Position numbers and translations under genes: made by a program. This document shows, piece by piece, positions 33,198 to 46,591 of a stretch of DNA of 64,000 nucleotides. The stretch is from Endothia cerciana (lineage: Eukaryota; Ascomycota; Sordariomycetes; Diaporthales; Cryphonectriaceae): NCBI GenBank assembly GCA_026119935.1, contig JALRMH010000014.1:62001-126000 (forward strand), written 5' to 3'. Below the pieces are notes generated by a model that ran no database searches, had not been told where the DNA came from, and was given only the letters and a program-made list of their open reading frames with translations. Each line of letters begins with the position of its first letter. Position 1 is the first letter of the stretch.

Positions 33198-35129
33198 ATG
33201 CCAATCATGAGATCTACGGCACTCGTTGCAGCAGCTCTGGCTGCCACCGCCCGGGGAGCCCAGGATGAACGGACCTTTGCCGTACTGCGATTCTATGGCG
33301 ACGGACCCATGATGGAAGGACGTGTCGACCCGATCGTCTCGCCCGGGAAGACTTCGAGCCACGTCCACACCATCCAGGGTGGGTCGAACATGGGGATCAG
33401 CGCTGCCGGTGAAGACCTGATGAACTCGAACTGCAGCAGTGCTCTGGTTGAGGGCGACAACAGCGCCTATTGGTTCCCCAAGCTTTACTTCTACGACAGC
33501 GGCAACGGCACGATAGAGCCTGTCGATCTGTACTATGCCAACATCTATTACTTTTTTGAACGTACGTCTTTGATAGTTCATGTTCCCCCCTCCCTCAACA
33601 TGCTTCCTGCCCTTTCATGGTACTCTTCGAATCCTGTTGGCTGCTTTCACTTCATGCTTGGCAGTTCTGCCTTGACGGAAAGTTGAGTACTGAAGCTTGC
33701 GCTTGATGAGGCGCATCCTGTTCCATTGAGACAGAAAGCCTCCAATCTACCCCCCTTTCCTCTCCTACCGTAGAGTAACTTCTTCCAAGGTTCCTACCTG
33801 ATCGGTCGAATGCTGACTCTGAATACTCGGTAGCCACCGATGACGACGTCGTTGCGTTTCCCGTGGGACTGCAGATGACCAGTGGAGATGCCAGTCTTCG
33901 GGAGTGCCCTAACTTCTACGGATCTCTCCAGATCGATGCTGGCAACTCTTCCGGTATCCAACCAACTCAATGGACTTGCCCACGGCCCACCTACGATCCT
34001 GCCTCTTGGGAATGGGCGTCTGTGTCGGATGGGTCCACGGCGGGTATTCAGGATCAGGGCAACCAAGGGGCTGGCCAGGGCTTCCCATTGTACGTATGCC
34101 GATTGCAAATCCCCGTCTTATATCTAGCTTTCCGATGTCACCTTTGCAGGGCCATGCTCGTTGTCCTGATCCATGTCACAACTTTCCACCTCCCGAAGAC
34201 TACACCTATGTGAGAGTGACTGACTTCCGGACGTCAACAGTGCTGAGTGCGATGGTCTCTATTCGCCGCTACGCCAGGACCTCCACTTTCCGTCGTGCTA
34301 CGACCCGTCCAAGGGCCTCACCGACTACGAGAACAACATGGTGTTCCCCACCACGAACTACACGTCCGGCAAGCAGAACTGCCCCGAGGGGTTCACGCAC
34401 GTCCCCCACCTGTTCTTCGAGGCATACTGGAACACCCAGGTCTTTGCGGACCGCTGGACGCCCAACTCGGGGTCCCAGCCCTTCGTCCTCTCCACCGGCG
34501 ACCTCTCGGGCTGCTCCGCGCACGGCGACTTCATGGCGGCGTGGGACACGACGGTGCTCCAGAACATCATCGACACCTGCGACGCCGGGGACGTCGGCAT
34601 GGACACCTGCCCCGGCGTGACGGTCCGCGACAAGAGCACCACCTGCAACGTCGCCTCGCCCGTCGACGAGAACATCTACTCCAACCTGGTGGCCCTGCCG
34701 GGCAACAACCCGCTCACGGGGTGGGGCAAGTCGGAAGGCAGCGTGGGAGCATCCACCGTAGCGGCGGTCGGGGGCAGCAGCAGCAGTGGTGTCTCGTCGG
34801 CTACCGCGACCGCAGCGGCTGCTTCTTCTTCTGCCGCTTCTTCTTCCACTGCGGCTGACTCCGCCTCGCCGAACACTGCCTCGCCGGCGGAGGGCGGCAG
34901 CGGGACTGGACCCGCGCCGACCGCCGCCTCCCTGACTGCCGCCTCGTCTGCCGCCTCCGAAACGTCAGCAGCAACGACGACCCCTGCGGCGGCCGAGAAT
35001 GTGGCCGATGCGTCGACATCCACTGCGGCGGCCACGACGCTCGTGAAACAGTGCAAGGAGAAGAGGGACAGCAACGCACATGTCCATGACCACATAGCCC
35101 GGCACCAGTCCCCTCACCACCGGCACTAG
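33198..35129 (+). CDS. Secreted DUF1996-family protein
   Basis: Exons at 33198-33561, 33834-34089 and 34241-35129 give 502 residues in phase. The introns are rather long (272 and 151 bp). A signal peptide (STALVAAALAATARGAQD) is followed by the DUF1996 domain. Marks of the domain are the start FAVLRFYGDGPMMEGRVDPIV, then SPGKTSSHVHTIQGGSNMG and NSAYWFPKLYFYD. After splicing come VVAFPVGLQMTSGD, then AECDGLYSPLRQDLHFPSCY and HVPHLFFEAYWNTQVFADRW. The last ~130 residues are Ala/Ser/Thr-rich and probably O-glycosylated. The extreme C-terminus is His-rich (HVHDHIARHQSPHHRH) rather than a GPI signal. DUF1996 proteins are secreted and fungus-specific, with a conserved histidine-containing core whose activity is not established. 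A second ATG (33207) gives a more typical signal peptide. Confidence 0.9.
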
Positions 35130-38100
35130 ATAGTTGGTTATCTGGGTGGTTGCTTACGCGTCCATCCATATAAAATTTCAAGGTTCGCTTCATCCGGGGA
35201 CGATACAATTTCATGTCGGTGGTTTTAGGAAGTCATATTTGTTCTATATTTAGGAAAGGGGCCCAGGACGAAGAGGTCAGAGGGACACCTGAACTACCTC
35301 ACGGGTGATTCCAGGAGGACGGCAGAGACGATGAGCTGGCTAAGAGGGGTGGGGCTCTTTGGGCAGCCGCTTTCTTCTGCCGGTGGACCGTCAAACAAGG
35401 CTGGCAATGCGTATCTGGGAGATATGGGACATGCCTGGGTATAGACCAAGCATAGACTTTCGATTCTGCCTCGTGGCCGTGTATATGAACACCAGCCAGC
35501 TTTCAACGATCACGCCAAGTATGCTGGTGACGTCTCGTGTTCCCGTGCCCAATATCTGAGTGACAATAATATCTCTCCCCGACTCTGGTCGTAAGGATAT
35601 AGGCGCCCTTGTTGACACTGAAGAACCGCAGCTCGTAGAGTGGCAACTGCTTCGGCCCTCATGGCGTCATCCAGGCCATGCAGTGCCCAGGCAAGCCCTG
35701 GTGAGGTCTTGACGCCAGGGTACATCGAGGTAGACATGATTATGATGCACCTGAAGCCCCAACATATCCTCTTGCAGATCTGAAATGGGCGCCTCCTAAC
35801 GAGCTTCTCGTGCGTGTATTCTGCGCGTCTGAGACCCTGAGCATCATCGCCTGCATGCACAGACTGGCACACCGAGTATAGCGAACTCCCACCACCCCTT
35901 ACGTCAGCCGCGGCGTGCCATTCACCCATATCACATATCTATATGATAGCATGCAGGAGACAGAGGGTATTTGAGGGGGGGGGGGGCACCAGCTTACCTC
36001 AGATGTTCTAGCTAGTGTAGATGCGCTCTAGGACTTGCGCCTTCAAACCCATATGTTGGAGGACCTCGGAAGGAAGGGCTTGGTCACTGGTCTTCGGACC
36101 GAATACTGGGAGACTAGCCAAATAATAGTAAACAGCAACAGAGGTAGACTCCTACCACAGAAAATAGCCATGTATACATAAATCTGCACGATATAGCCCA
36201 CGAGACCATATAAAAGACGGATGACGAGGGACAGTATTCTGCACCCGGTGAACCTACCGAGGTAAATACTTCAGAGGCGAGCCACTGAGGAAGCAGACAA
36301 TGGCGGCGCACAACGCCTCTTTCATGATTCAAAAGTCGTGTGCCACATCACTGGCGCACAGCCAAAGGAGCTGATCAGATGACCGTCGCAAAGGAGCCTG
36401 ATCAAGTTAGGCATGCCAAAAAGAGCACCTTCATGACATTATTCCCGGCAGCCCCAAGATATGAGTAAGAAGACATGGGGAGAGTCCGATCGACCGTCAT
36501 CAACAGGTCTTGTCGACCTGCGGGAGATCTGGCAAACTGTGATTGGGGTTTAATCTGAAGGTAAGCTTGATTTCAGGTTGGGGTCCAAAGCTGACATCGT
36601 GAGTGCTCGTGATTTCACTGGTCTGCAGTCGGCGAGTAAGCAACCCGGACTTTTGGGTGCAGTAGCGTCCACAGGTCAACAGAGCATCAAGGTCATTGCG
36701 AGGTCGTCCAATAACTTTTAAAGCGCTTCAGGGGTTCACTGTGTTCCTTACCTGCAGGTGATCAATACAGGGCGGGGGGTAACCTTCCCTCCGGGTTGGC
36801 GGTCAGCACTTCTTTCTCCCCGTCACCGGATTCAGGTATCATTGCGTCTATTTCCGGCCTATACTACCGGCAGTGCAGCACGGGAGGCGTCGAAATCTTT
36901 TTGGGCTTCTTCTTTCTCCTTTTCTACATGCTTTGATCTCTCCGCGAAGACCAAGTGCCGGCATAAGGGTGCGTGGAAACCGGGGAACTCATCAATAGTT
37001 TCGATGCGGGAATTCCCGTGATCAATCATGGGACTCGCCGGCGACGGCCGCGAAGAACCCACAGTGTCGTATTCAGCGAACACACGTTACACTCGCCTCC
37101 CCTTAGCTAGATGCATGCTTACATGCATAAGCTTTGATCTAAGCATATATGCCCAGCATCTTGGCCCGGAGCATTCAAGGAGAATGACAAGTCACGGCAC
37201 GCCAGCGTGCCCGGGCCTTTTCGGGGGAGGTGTATATCCTGTGCACCCTATCACAACACCGGACTTCGCGTGTGATACAGGCTCACTTGCAGGCCCCTGA
37301 TATAAGTGTTGGGTACATGTCACCGCCCATCTAGTCTCGTGGGCTCTGACGTGGAGCCTGCCATCGAGGGCGCCGAGAGAAGGAGGCGGGAGTAAGGATC
37401 GACCTTCAGCAAGTGTGGGAGGCGTTCCTGGGCATCTAGATGTGTGGGGCGACTCTGGAGGGTCAAGGAGGGCGACTCATTATGTAAGAGAACGTCCTCG
37501 ATTTTCACTCAGCCCTGTCGTCCTATTGTGTTAGGTCTCACATCTCCACGAGTCTCGGGTCCATAGACTGCCACACGACCACGAAGGCATCTAGACCCCG
37601 AGGGTTCGTCAAGCATGACCCTGGCCGACCTCATGGTAACGGACACTCGGGTCCGGCCACCCCTCTCCTGCAGTCTCTCCAGAGTCACCATTAGCAAGTT
37701 CTTCTTCCCACCTGATGGCCCAATAGCCCCGATTCGTGCGTTGTTCACTGCAGTCTTACTATGACATATGCAAATGCGCCGATCCAGCTGTCGGCCTTCT
37801 TGGTCTGTTGACTGCCTAGTGTTCCGGAGAAGGGAAGGGGGGGACGTTAATGTCACCGCACGCCTCAATACAGGTACGGTCGTGCGATCAGCGAGAGCAT
37901 GCCGTCATTGAGGCCCTACCACAATGCTCACGAGAACAGGGCCCGGAGACGGACGATGGGGAAACCATGCGGTGCTACTTAAGGGGCGCTGTCTTCACAA
38001 ACACGAGAAAAAGACTCATGCGTGTTTTCAGATTATGCCTCTAGCCCTGAACTTGGTGTGGTCCGACGTGCATAAGCTCTACTACGATTTTTGAAGAAGC

Positions 38101-38154
38101 TGGGCTGGTCTACTACCTCGATTTAAAAAACATACTCTCCCCCCCTAGTCAGCC
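35130..38154. other. Intergenic, no gene seen
   Basis: Short open frames only (for example 35510-35929 minus, 37509-37868 minus), without family resemblance or coherent splicing. A G run lies at about 35974-35987. Confidence 0.5.
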
Positions 38155-39293
38155 ATGTCAGGGCGCTGTAGAGTTGCCATGTTGGGTCTTTTAATCTCAC
38201 TCGCCGGGTCTGCCCTGGGAGTGCCGTTTACAACCTCGGGCAACTCACACGAGAAGCGGGCAGAACTGCTTGCCATCAACAGGGACTTCCCTGATCCTGC
38301 CATAGAACAGGCAAGTCGGATGTACTCCATAGACTTACCCTCACAAGTTCTCACTACTGACAACGTCCCAGGCATGGGATGGCACTTGGTATGCCTTTGC
38401 CACCACTGGCAACGGCTTCAACATCCAGGTGGCCCAGGCGAGCTCACCAGATGGCCCGTGGACCTGGCTGGACCAAGATGCCCTTCCCGACAGCGGTGCT
38501 TGGACCTCTGGGGTCGACAACTGGGCGCCGGACGTCAAGAGAATGCCGCCAGAGTCTCAGAGCCTCTACATCATGACGTACTCTGGTGAGCTTGCGGACA
38601 ACACGGCCCACCACTGTGTAGGCATCGCAACCTCGCATAACATCGAGGGCCCGTACACCCCAGAGGGTAGTCCTGTTATCTGCCCAGACGTCACCAGCAC
38701 GGGTGGCGCCATAGATTCTTCGATGTACTATGACGAGCCGAATAACAAGCGCTACCTCGTCTACAAGGAGTAAGCCCCCCCCCCCCCCCTTGTTCTCCCC
38801 CAATTGAATGTCACACTCACTCACCGTCAACTCCAGGGACGGTAACAGCGTGGGCAACGGTGGAGACTGCGGCAACGGCATAGCCCCTATTCATTCCACC
38901 CCCATCATGCTCCAGGAGATGAACGTGGACGACTGGATTACCCCCGTGGGCGATCCCGTCGAGATTCTCGACCGCGAGTCCGAGGACGGTCCGCTCATCG
39001 AGGCGCCCTACATCATCGGGTCGGGCGGCTACTACATCCTCTTCTACAGCAGCCACTGCTTCACGGACACGGCGTATGACGTGAAGTACGCGGTCGCGAC
39101 GAGCATCACGGGCCCGTACACGCGCAAGGGCCAGCTGTTGGCCACGGGGGACTACGGCCTCACGAGCCCCGGGGGGGCAAGCTCCACCCCGGGCGGGGAC
39201 GTGCTGCTGTTTCATGCGAACTGTGACGCTGGGAGGTGTCTACACACAGTAGATATAGGGATCTCGGAGGGTGTCATCAGGCTTAATGCTTGA
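38155..39293 (+). CDS. Secreted glycoside hydrolase family 43-like protein
   Basis: Exons at 38155-38310, 38372-38769 and 38837-39293 give 336 residues. The signal peptide (VAMLGLLISLAGSALG) is followed by the five-bladed propeller start DFPDPAIEQAWDGTWYAFAT, whose first Asp is the presumed general base. NIQVAQASSPDGPW and the pair WAPDVK and SQSLYIMTYSGE follow. GGAIDSSMYYDEPNN carries the pKa-modulating Asp. GPLIEAPYIIGSGGYYILFY carries the presumed acid Glu. These match clan F beta-propeller glycosidases (arabinan- or xylan-active enzymes), so the protein is probably secreted for plant-polysaccharide breakdown; the exact substrate is not readable. Intron 1 (38311-38371) begins with GCAAGT instead of GT and ends CCCAG; it is the only join that keeps the propeller in frame. 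The protein has no extra binding module and is short for the family, a single-domain form. Confidence 0.9.
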
Positions 39294-40167
39294 TATTGCT
39301 GGCGCGATGACGATTCTACCTCTTTTTTTATGGTTGCGGGGTTGCTGCGGAAGCAGTTCAACGCCAACACCCCCCCCCCCGTACTTTTTTGATAAACGCT
39401 ATGATAATCATGATTATGCCTTGTCTGATACTCGAGATACCCCGGACTTTCGTTTTAGGCAGATGGAGCCTCGAGAGGAAAATATGACATTTTTACTCTG
39501 CAATGATACCAAGTTTCTGTTGAGCTCAAGCCCGTTGGACACATGCTGTGGTTGAGGCTGTGAGGTTATTATACATCTTCAGCCTGAGACAATACCGACC
39601 GGTCGATTTAAATCTTCCCGAAGATTTTTAGCTAGCCTATCAACGCTTCAGTAAAGGTATCTCAGGGGTCCCACACAATCTGGTAGTCAGCTCGACGAAC
39701 GACCTTCTCCCGAATGCAATTTTGCTCCGGCGCCTTTCCCCAGCAGTGTAGATCAAGGCAAGCTGTGTCACTCACCAGTTAGTGGTATTCAAAGACGGGC
39801 CTTCTTGCTTCCAATGCCAAGACGATGAATAGTTGCAGAAGTTAGTGTGAATATTACCGGAGAGTAAGAGACATGAGGAACAAATTTAGGGACAAGCTTC
39901 ACAGTGAAATTAAATCCAGCATCGCCCCCGTACCTTTTTAAATCACTATCCCATAAACTCCAAGAAAGATCGGTTACCACCAATATCACCTATATCCAGA
40001 AAGTTGAGCCGCCCATCTGATCATCATATAATATAGCCCGGCAGTGGTATCATGACCTCGTCTTTCCAGTACCTCTGGAGGTCCCTTTCGCCAGGATTCC
40101 GGATCTATACATAATCCTGACAACATACTACACACCTTCAGATACAAAATCCCGCTCACCGGCCCCC
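39294..40167. other. Intergenic, no gene seen
   Basis: Separates two converging genes (GH43 plus, DUF300 minus). Only short frames. A C run lies at 39370-39379. Confidence 0.5.
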
Positions 40168-41677
40168 CTAGTATGCAGGCGGTGGGGCGTGCGCACCGCC
40201 GCCATACCCCCCTGCGCCATATCCGCCCGCGGCATACCCACCAGCATCTCCATAGCCACCGGTGCGGCCCTCGCAGCTCATGTCCTGCTCGAGCTCCGTC
40301 GAGCTGGCGGCCTGCTCATAGACATACGCCCCCTTGTTTGCGCCCGCCTTCTCGCTCTCGGAGAACATGGAGAAGGGGAAGAGAATGGCGCGGATCAGCT
40401 CCATGGGGTTCCAGACCCATACCCAGGCCTTGATACCCAGGGGCCCGCCCTGGTAGCTGGCAGGACGCAGGGCCGCGTTCATGGGCTGAACCTCCTCGTC
40501 AAAGCTGGAGAGGTGGTATTGCTTCACGTCGTAGGCCCAGTGGAAGAAGATGCTGAAGGGGACCATGAGGAGGCAGTTGGTGAGCATGGGGATGCCGACG
40601 GTCATGTCGGAGTAGCTGAGCTGGGCGGTCGGGGCGAGCGGGGAGGGGCTGACGCCGTTGAGGATCATGAAGAGGATCTGGAGAAGGAAGTTGAGGCCGA
40701 CGAGGAGCTTAAAGGCGAGCAGCTTCGCGAGGGGCTTGTGGCCGGAGAGCTCGCTCCTCAGGGCCTTGTAGAACTTGAGGACGGACAACACGGCCACGGT
40801 GAGGGAGAAATTGTGTATCAGGTTCAGCTGCGTCAGGTGAAATGTCAGCTCAGCCCTTGCCAATGTCTGTCTCGATACCATCCCCACCGGGCTATTACAC
40901 CTACCCACAAGTGCGCAAAGTATGGCATGCTGCTAGTCAGGCAGTATACGTTGGCCGCCTGAGTGATGCACGTGAATATGCCAACGAGAATCGAGACCGG
41001 CATAAACTGGAAGATGGCGATCCATTGTCTCTGCTCGGAGAAGGTCCTGATCAGCATCTCTGTCTATACGGCGGAATCGCAACTACCGGCGAGGAAAGTC
41101 GAGTTCTAGACCTACCCTATACCAGGTCAACCCATCCTGGGGGGCTGAGGCGCGGCCCCTCCTGCTTCTCTTCGCGGGCACCTTCAGCGCGGCAAAGAAG
41201 GTATCACGCTCGGCCCCGTCGGGCGAGACCAACTCGCACATCAGGAGGAAGAAATTCCCAAGGGCCGCTGCTTGGGCCACATCCGTCCATGGGTGCAGGT
41301 AGACGTATGTCTCGGGAGCGAACACGGATATGAAGCAGAGTATGCCATATATAGGGATAAGGAGGCAGATACGCATGATTCTATTGCGAGTTTTGTAAGC
41401 TGGCCATCCTGAAGGCGCAGCCAGGTTGGAAGAGGGGGGATTAGACTGACTTTAGCTGCTCCTTCGGCTTGCTGAGGTGGATGGCGTGGTTTGCCATGAG
41501 TGTGAGAATAGAAAGACAAGAGAACACAATGGCAGCGGCCGAGATGGCGACATTGAACTTGTGGAAGGTCCATGACCCGGTGACCGGATCGGTATTCGAC
41601 TCGTATAGAGATAGGGTCGGGCAGGTATGATTGGAGCTGCCCCCTACATCACTCTTTATCTTGTTGAACAGGCCCAT
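40168..41677 (-). CDS. Organic solute transporter alpha / TMEM184-like (DUF300) membrane protein
   Basis: Exons on the minus strand at 41677-41451, 41380-41116, 41030-40905 and 40827-40168 give 425 residues with all phases consistent. The product has seven predicted helices. These include FNVAISAAAIVFSCLSILTLM, IMRICLLIPIYGILCFIS, ALGNFFLLMCELVSP and WIAIFQFMPVSILVGIFTCI. NFSLTVAVLSVLKFYKALR, LLVGLNFLLQILFMIL and NCLLMVPFSIFFHWAY complete the set. The junction GLTWYR-RQWIAIFQF and the order of helices are diagnostic of the Ost-alpha/TMEM184 family. Animal Ost-alpha moves steroids and bile acids; fungal members are vacuolar or endomembrane proteins of mostly unknown cargo. The cytosolic tail ends in a Gly/Tyr/Ala-rich repeat (GGYGDAGGYAAGGYGAGGYG). 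I start it at the ATG at 41677 (MGLFNKIKSDVG). The intron-2 acceptor at 41031 was chosen because it fits the family; an acceptor about 35 bp earlier also keeps frame. Confidence 0.9.
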
Positions 41678-44071
41678 CCTGACTGGAGAGCGCTGCACAG
41701 GTCTTAAAGATATGCTCGAAAAGGTCGCGGTCGTTAGCGGTCAGAGCCGATCTTGTGTGGCACGTTCTGCGGCGTAGTCTTTGCTGGCTGGACGAGAGCG
41801 CCGATGTGAATTATCGTGATAAGGTTTGATATAGAGAGACAGAAGCATTTGTCTTGACACTTGATCGCCAGGCAGAGCATGATCTATTTATCTATCTCGA
41901 TGTATGAAATACAATGCGCTGGGGTTATTCACACCTAAGAAGGTCGTCCTTTATGGGCCGGAAATCCTTCGACCCACCCCATCGCTGCTGTCACGGCCAA
42001 CGTCGTGCGCCAGCGATGCATGGGCTTGAACCATTTGGCGGGACGGAAAGGGGGGCCATGCAGGGCTCCAGCTTCAGCCACGCGGTAGGAGGTCGGCGCA
42101 GCACGAGCGAAAACGATAACGAGAGGGCTGATCAGTATCAAGGGTTCACCGCGCATGGAAGTGCATTCGAAGCTAAGTCGTGAGGCGCAGCACCAGCGGG
42201 ACGGTGTAAGCACTCAGGTCTTGAAGCAGCGGGCGGTCATAAGCGCGACAGAAGACAGACCCTGGGGATATCGTCGCGTCAGGGCACATGAGCTGAAGCC
42301 TTTTGGTCCAGGGGTCTTGCGAACACCCGCTGCTCAGTTAATTGTAGCCCGTACGTAGATCCAAGCTTCCGGGCCAAGGACTTGATCCCCGTCGTCTGAG
42401 GTGGCCAATCATGTTGGCCGCTGATCGAAAAATGTCCAGAACGGGGAAGCGTATGGATCCGTATACCTGGCTGTGGTGTCCACTACTATGCAGTTCGGGA
42501 TCGGTTTGAGTGACCACCAATACTCGGTATCGTTTATTTCAATGTCATCCGTCTTGCATCGTGCATGGATGTACTATGGCATCATAGCAGGAGTCGATTC
42601 CATGCTGACACATCCCCACGTGGAGGCCATGAACTAGGAAAACATGAGGTTGGCATTCGTCAAGGTACGCTTACGCGTTAATACTGGGGAGCGTATGGAC
42701 AACTCTGTGTTGCATGCTGCATAAATATATAGTATTTAGTATGGGATTAATACTCTGCTGTAAGGCAAAACATCTAGAGAATCTCGCCTGGTTGTATTTC
42801 CAGGTGGCCCATGGCCTTGCCGTGTATTCCAGCTGGAGATGATGTCAAACGTCTTGATGCCTTACACGACAAGAACTTCATATCAGGCAGCTCTCCCTCC
42901 CTGAGCCTCCTGAACAACCTTGACTAGCCGTGGGGCGGTCCAACGTTGGGACAGGGGGGGCTTGGTCGACAACATACTACGACACTACGTACTAGCAAGG
43001 AGCTCCACCATGACCACAAGGCAGCCATGTTCTGAACGCGAATTATTGGCTCGATTAGGAGTTAAGGATAGAGCTGAGGCCTAGTCGTGTATAAAGATCT
43101 CAAGCTGATCGCCATCATACAGGGACACACATCCTCACACAGGGGCCGGAATGACTGCATCAGATCAACGGAGCGAACCAGTCGAACGGAGGGATCTTCA
43201 CTGGTAAGGCAGTAGGCGTCACCTTAGAAAGAAGACCGGTAAGTCCAAGCCGTAAGGCGGATGGATTTCCCGAAGACTATCAGGGACAGACGACCCGACT
43301 TGACTGCATCCGACGGACTGTGAGGAATCAGAGAGAACAGAACTGAATGGACGTATCGGCCGTCTAGGAATTTGTCTCTTATTTGGAAGTACAACCTGAG
43401 TCGGGAACTAGCTTTTGGGTAATAAATTAGACCGCCTCGAGATTTCGCCGTTATCAACACCAACACAAGCATCTTCACCACGTATGACCATACCTAGTGG
43501 AGAACTTGGGATCCCGTCTACTCTCCATAAATAAGCCAGTAAGGGCTGGATTAGTAGTCAAGTGGATGACCATTGGCGAATACCCGGTGGTGTACGTTTT
43601 GGTTTTGGTTTTTATTCCCGCCCTTGTTAACCCACCCTGACTCCATGGATCCGCGCCTGCAATTGCGATTCGAGTACGGGGGGTATGATGATGGCAAGCA
43701 AGCGCAACAGGCTCGACACTCAGCTGCCTCGGCAAAACCCCGGTGGGAGGGGGGGGGGTTGAGAGTTTTCAATATTAAGGTTCAAACATCGAACACTCCC
43801 ACAGCTCATTTGTCTATTTCTATCGAGAACCGGGATAGATTTGAGAAAAGGCTTTAGAAGCGCTGCCGAAGTAGGGTGGTATCTGAGCTACAGGGGCTTT
43901 ACTTACTATGGTAGCTGTACTTAGCTGCATATTGCATTTCTAACAGCAGCACCCGCCCCTTACAGCCGTACCTAAGTACTGTGCTCAGCTAGCCCTCATT
44001 TCTTTCTTCTCCGTATACCTAGCTGCAGGTCACCCAGCTGCCACACAATTTGCAACAAATAAAGCGGTGTC
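41678..44071. other. Intergenic, no gene seen
   Basis: No protein-like frame. The left part is the promoter of the DUF300 gene (-) and the right part the promoter of the HET gene (+), arranged divergently. AT-rich near 42720-42780. Confidence 0.5.
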
Positions 44072-46591
44072 ATGGAACACCTCTTCCTGGAGCTTGACCT
44101 CGAAACCGCCGAGAAGAAGATTTGCGAGGCATATTACTCTTCCCGCCTGAGAGACGATGATCCGGAAGCAAAGCTGCGCCTTGTCCCGCCAGTCGAGCCA
44201 TTTACCGAATGGCTAGGCTTTGATCATGACGCTGGTGCTCCTACCCTCGACAATCCGTTCAGGATCCTGAACCTAGAAGACTACGCCGTTGAGCGCGAAT
44301 GGAACTTTTACGAGATCTTCCATCGCCAAAACCTTCGAGGAGCCCATCCCGAGCTTGCTGACAAATCACTCGATGAGTCGGAGGTTTCGCAAAGAGTTGC
44401 GGCTTTTCTGCAAAGCTGGCTGTATTTCGGCTTTATCGAGGCTATCGTGCGACGCAAGGTCTATACGAACTACCTTGTTCGCGAAGACCCTAGCACTGGG
44501 AAGCTTTTCCTTCACACTGGGAATCTGGACTTCCTGGTCACGTCGTGGTCGTGGTACTTGCGTTTGCGCGATGAAGCTTACCAACACAGAGCTCGAACAA
44601 ATCTTCAGCTACACTTGAAAGAAATGACCTGGTACGTCCTGCAACTTCACAAATTCGCGGATGCTGCAGGTCAACGGGGAGTAGCTAGCGTTCGGATGGC
44701 TCAATTTGGCCAAGCGGTAGTGGACATGCTGCCAGCCATAATTCGCCTTTATGATGTCTGTATGTCTGCTGCACTATTGCTGATGGCCAAGCTCCCCCCT
44801 CCCCCCCCCCAAAAAAGCAAGCTCAGGACCTAATTAACGTGTTGGGCTAGTCATATACGCCGCCCACCTACTAGGAGCCGTTCAACGGTACGGGCTGCTC
44901 AGACCTCCTGAAGGATGCTTGATCAAGCGCCGAGCCAAGCTTTCTAGGAGGGGATGGTGCCCATATCTCATTGCGAGTTTCGAAATGGGCAGTCCCTCTG
45001 TACTAGATTGGCTAGATGGAACGCGGATGAGATGCCACTCTGGAGACCAAGACCATTGCCAATGTTCAGAAGAAGCATGTGTTAGGTAAGGCATCTTTCC
45101 GAACTTTCAGCGCCCCAGCATCTCAGCTGTGGCGATTAATGTGCTAAGGGAGAATACCAAAAAAGGGATAACATTGATACCTCGACTTATAAGACCCGTC
45201 ATCGTTCACGTGAATGTACCTGCGTATCCATCAGGCCAGAACACACCGCCGTATTCCGCGCGATCGAGAACGGCAGTACACCTGTGATCAAAGTCCAGCA
45301 GGGGGAGACTATCGGTCTAGTTGTTCAGGAGCACAACCAGGCCCGGGCACTTGATCTTCCGTACATCGCTATATCTCACGTCTGGGCCGACGGCCTCGGG
45401 AGTACTACAGAGGCAGGGCTCCCACAATGCCAATTGCTGCACATTGCCCAGTCTCTGCAGGCCCTTACCGGATCTTCGGAACGATACTTCTGGATCGACT
45501 CTCTGTGCATACCGGAGTGCAAGGTGTATCGAAAGAAAGCCATCGGTCTCATGAGACAAGTCTATGAAGATGCAGAGCAGGTCCTGGTAATGGACAGGGC
45601 CCTAGCAAAACTGACGTTAAAGACGACCAGGCGGGATGAGATCCTATGGGCTCTGCAATCTTCGTCTTGGGTTCGGCGTCTCTGGACCTTCCAGGAATGC
45701 TATCTGGGCCGCAAAGTGTATTGTCAGGTAGCTGACCACGAGTTCGTTGAAATTAAAACCGAATCGAGGTATGAGGATATGGAAAACCACAGGCTGTTCT
45801 TAGCGCGGAACGTCGTCTATTGGCACCTGTCAAGCCTCCTGCACGATTTTCGGGGCGCCCGCCCGGATCTGGACCAGATCACGATCGGGACAGTGATGCG
45901 GGCAGTAGGGTGGCGGTCGACAAGCAAAAAGGGGGACGAGACTCTCGCGATTGCTGGGTTGTTCAAGCTCGATGCGACTAGACTTGTAACGCTTCCCACA
46001 GGAGACCGCCTACGGGCCTTCTACCTGATGGTCGTGGAGGCGCCCCTTGATATTATATTCCATCCTGTGCCCCGCCTGCGAATGGTAAATTTCGGGTGGG
46101 CACCGGAGACGCTTCTGTCGCGGTCCGGATTCACCAGTGAGAAGGGTCATGGCGAAGAGCTGGCCAAATGCACTGAGGAGGGCTTGCTTGGACGATGGCA
46201 CGTCATGTGGCTTAGCCGGGACGTCGTGTCTGGCGGCAGGCCTGTCTTTGTTCTGCAGCAGCAGAGTGACTACAAGCCTGGAAGGCTTGCCCAGGTCATC
46301 ACGTTTGACGATGAGCTATTTCTGGCCAGACGATTCAATGCTGTCATAATGAACATGATTGGCGAAGCGAGAGTGGCCAGCGACAAGACCCTGCCCGCGC
46401 CGGGGCCAACCGACGCACAAAGTCGCGGAGCTGCAGTATTCATACAGGACGATGTACTCAGTACCGGACATCATGTTTGCTCTTTCGTCGGAACAGTTTG
46501 GGTTACCGCGAAGCTTGGGGGCTTGTGGAACTCAGTGGCAGACGCGCAAACTTCGAACTTACTAGTACGGGAAGAGCTATGTATTCAATAA
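44072..46591 (+). CDS. HET-domain (heterokaryon incompatibility) protein
   Basis: Exons at 44072-44759, 44851-45080 and 45149-46591 give 786 residues. The first exon (MEHLFLELDLETAEKKICEA) and the second form a Cys/His-containing N-terminal region (CHSGDQDHCQCSEEAC) as found in many large HET proteins. The HET domain begins near residue 365 with LPYIAISHVWADGLGSTTEAG. QLLHIAQSLQAL follows, then YFWIDSLCIPECKVYRKKA and MRQVYEDAEQVLVMDRAL. The last block is WVRRLWTFQECYLGRKVY. These are its characteristic blocks. HET domains trigger regulated cell death when incompatible strains fuse; partner and specificity cannot be read here. For intron 2 the donor GTTAGG at 45081 keeps frame, whereas the stronger-looking GTAAGG at 45086 would not. 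The gene looks intact, unlike the decayed accessory genes at 16.8-21.6 kb. Confidence 0.9.

Noticed and set aside
34150..34209. A 60-nt in-frame extra exon inside DUF1996 intron 2 (CTTTGCAG acceptor, GTGAGA donor)
   Set aside because: The following intron would be only 31 nt, below the usual fungal minimum, and the encoded hydrophobic stretch does not fit the domain. One 151-bp intron is simpler.
40173..40962. Long + strand frames (257 and 163 codons) opposite the DUF300 gene
   Set aside because: They are antisense shadows of exon 4; the minus strand has the membrane helices and phase-consistent splicing.
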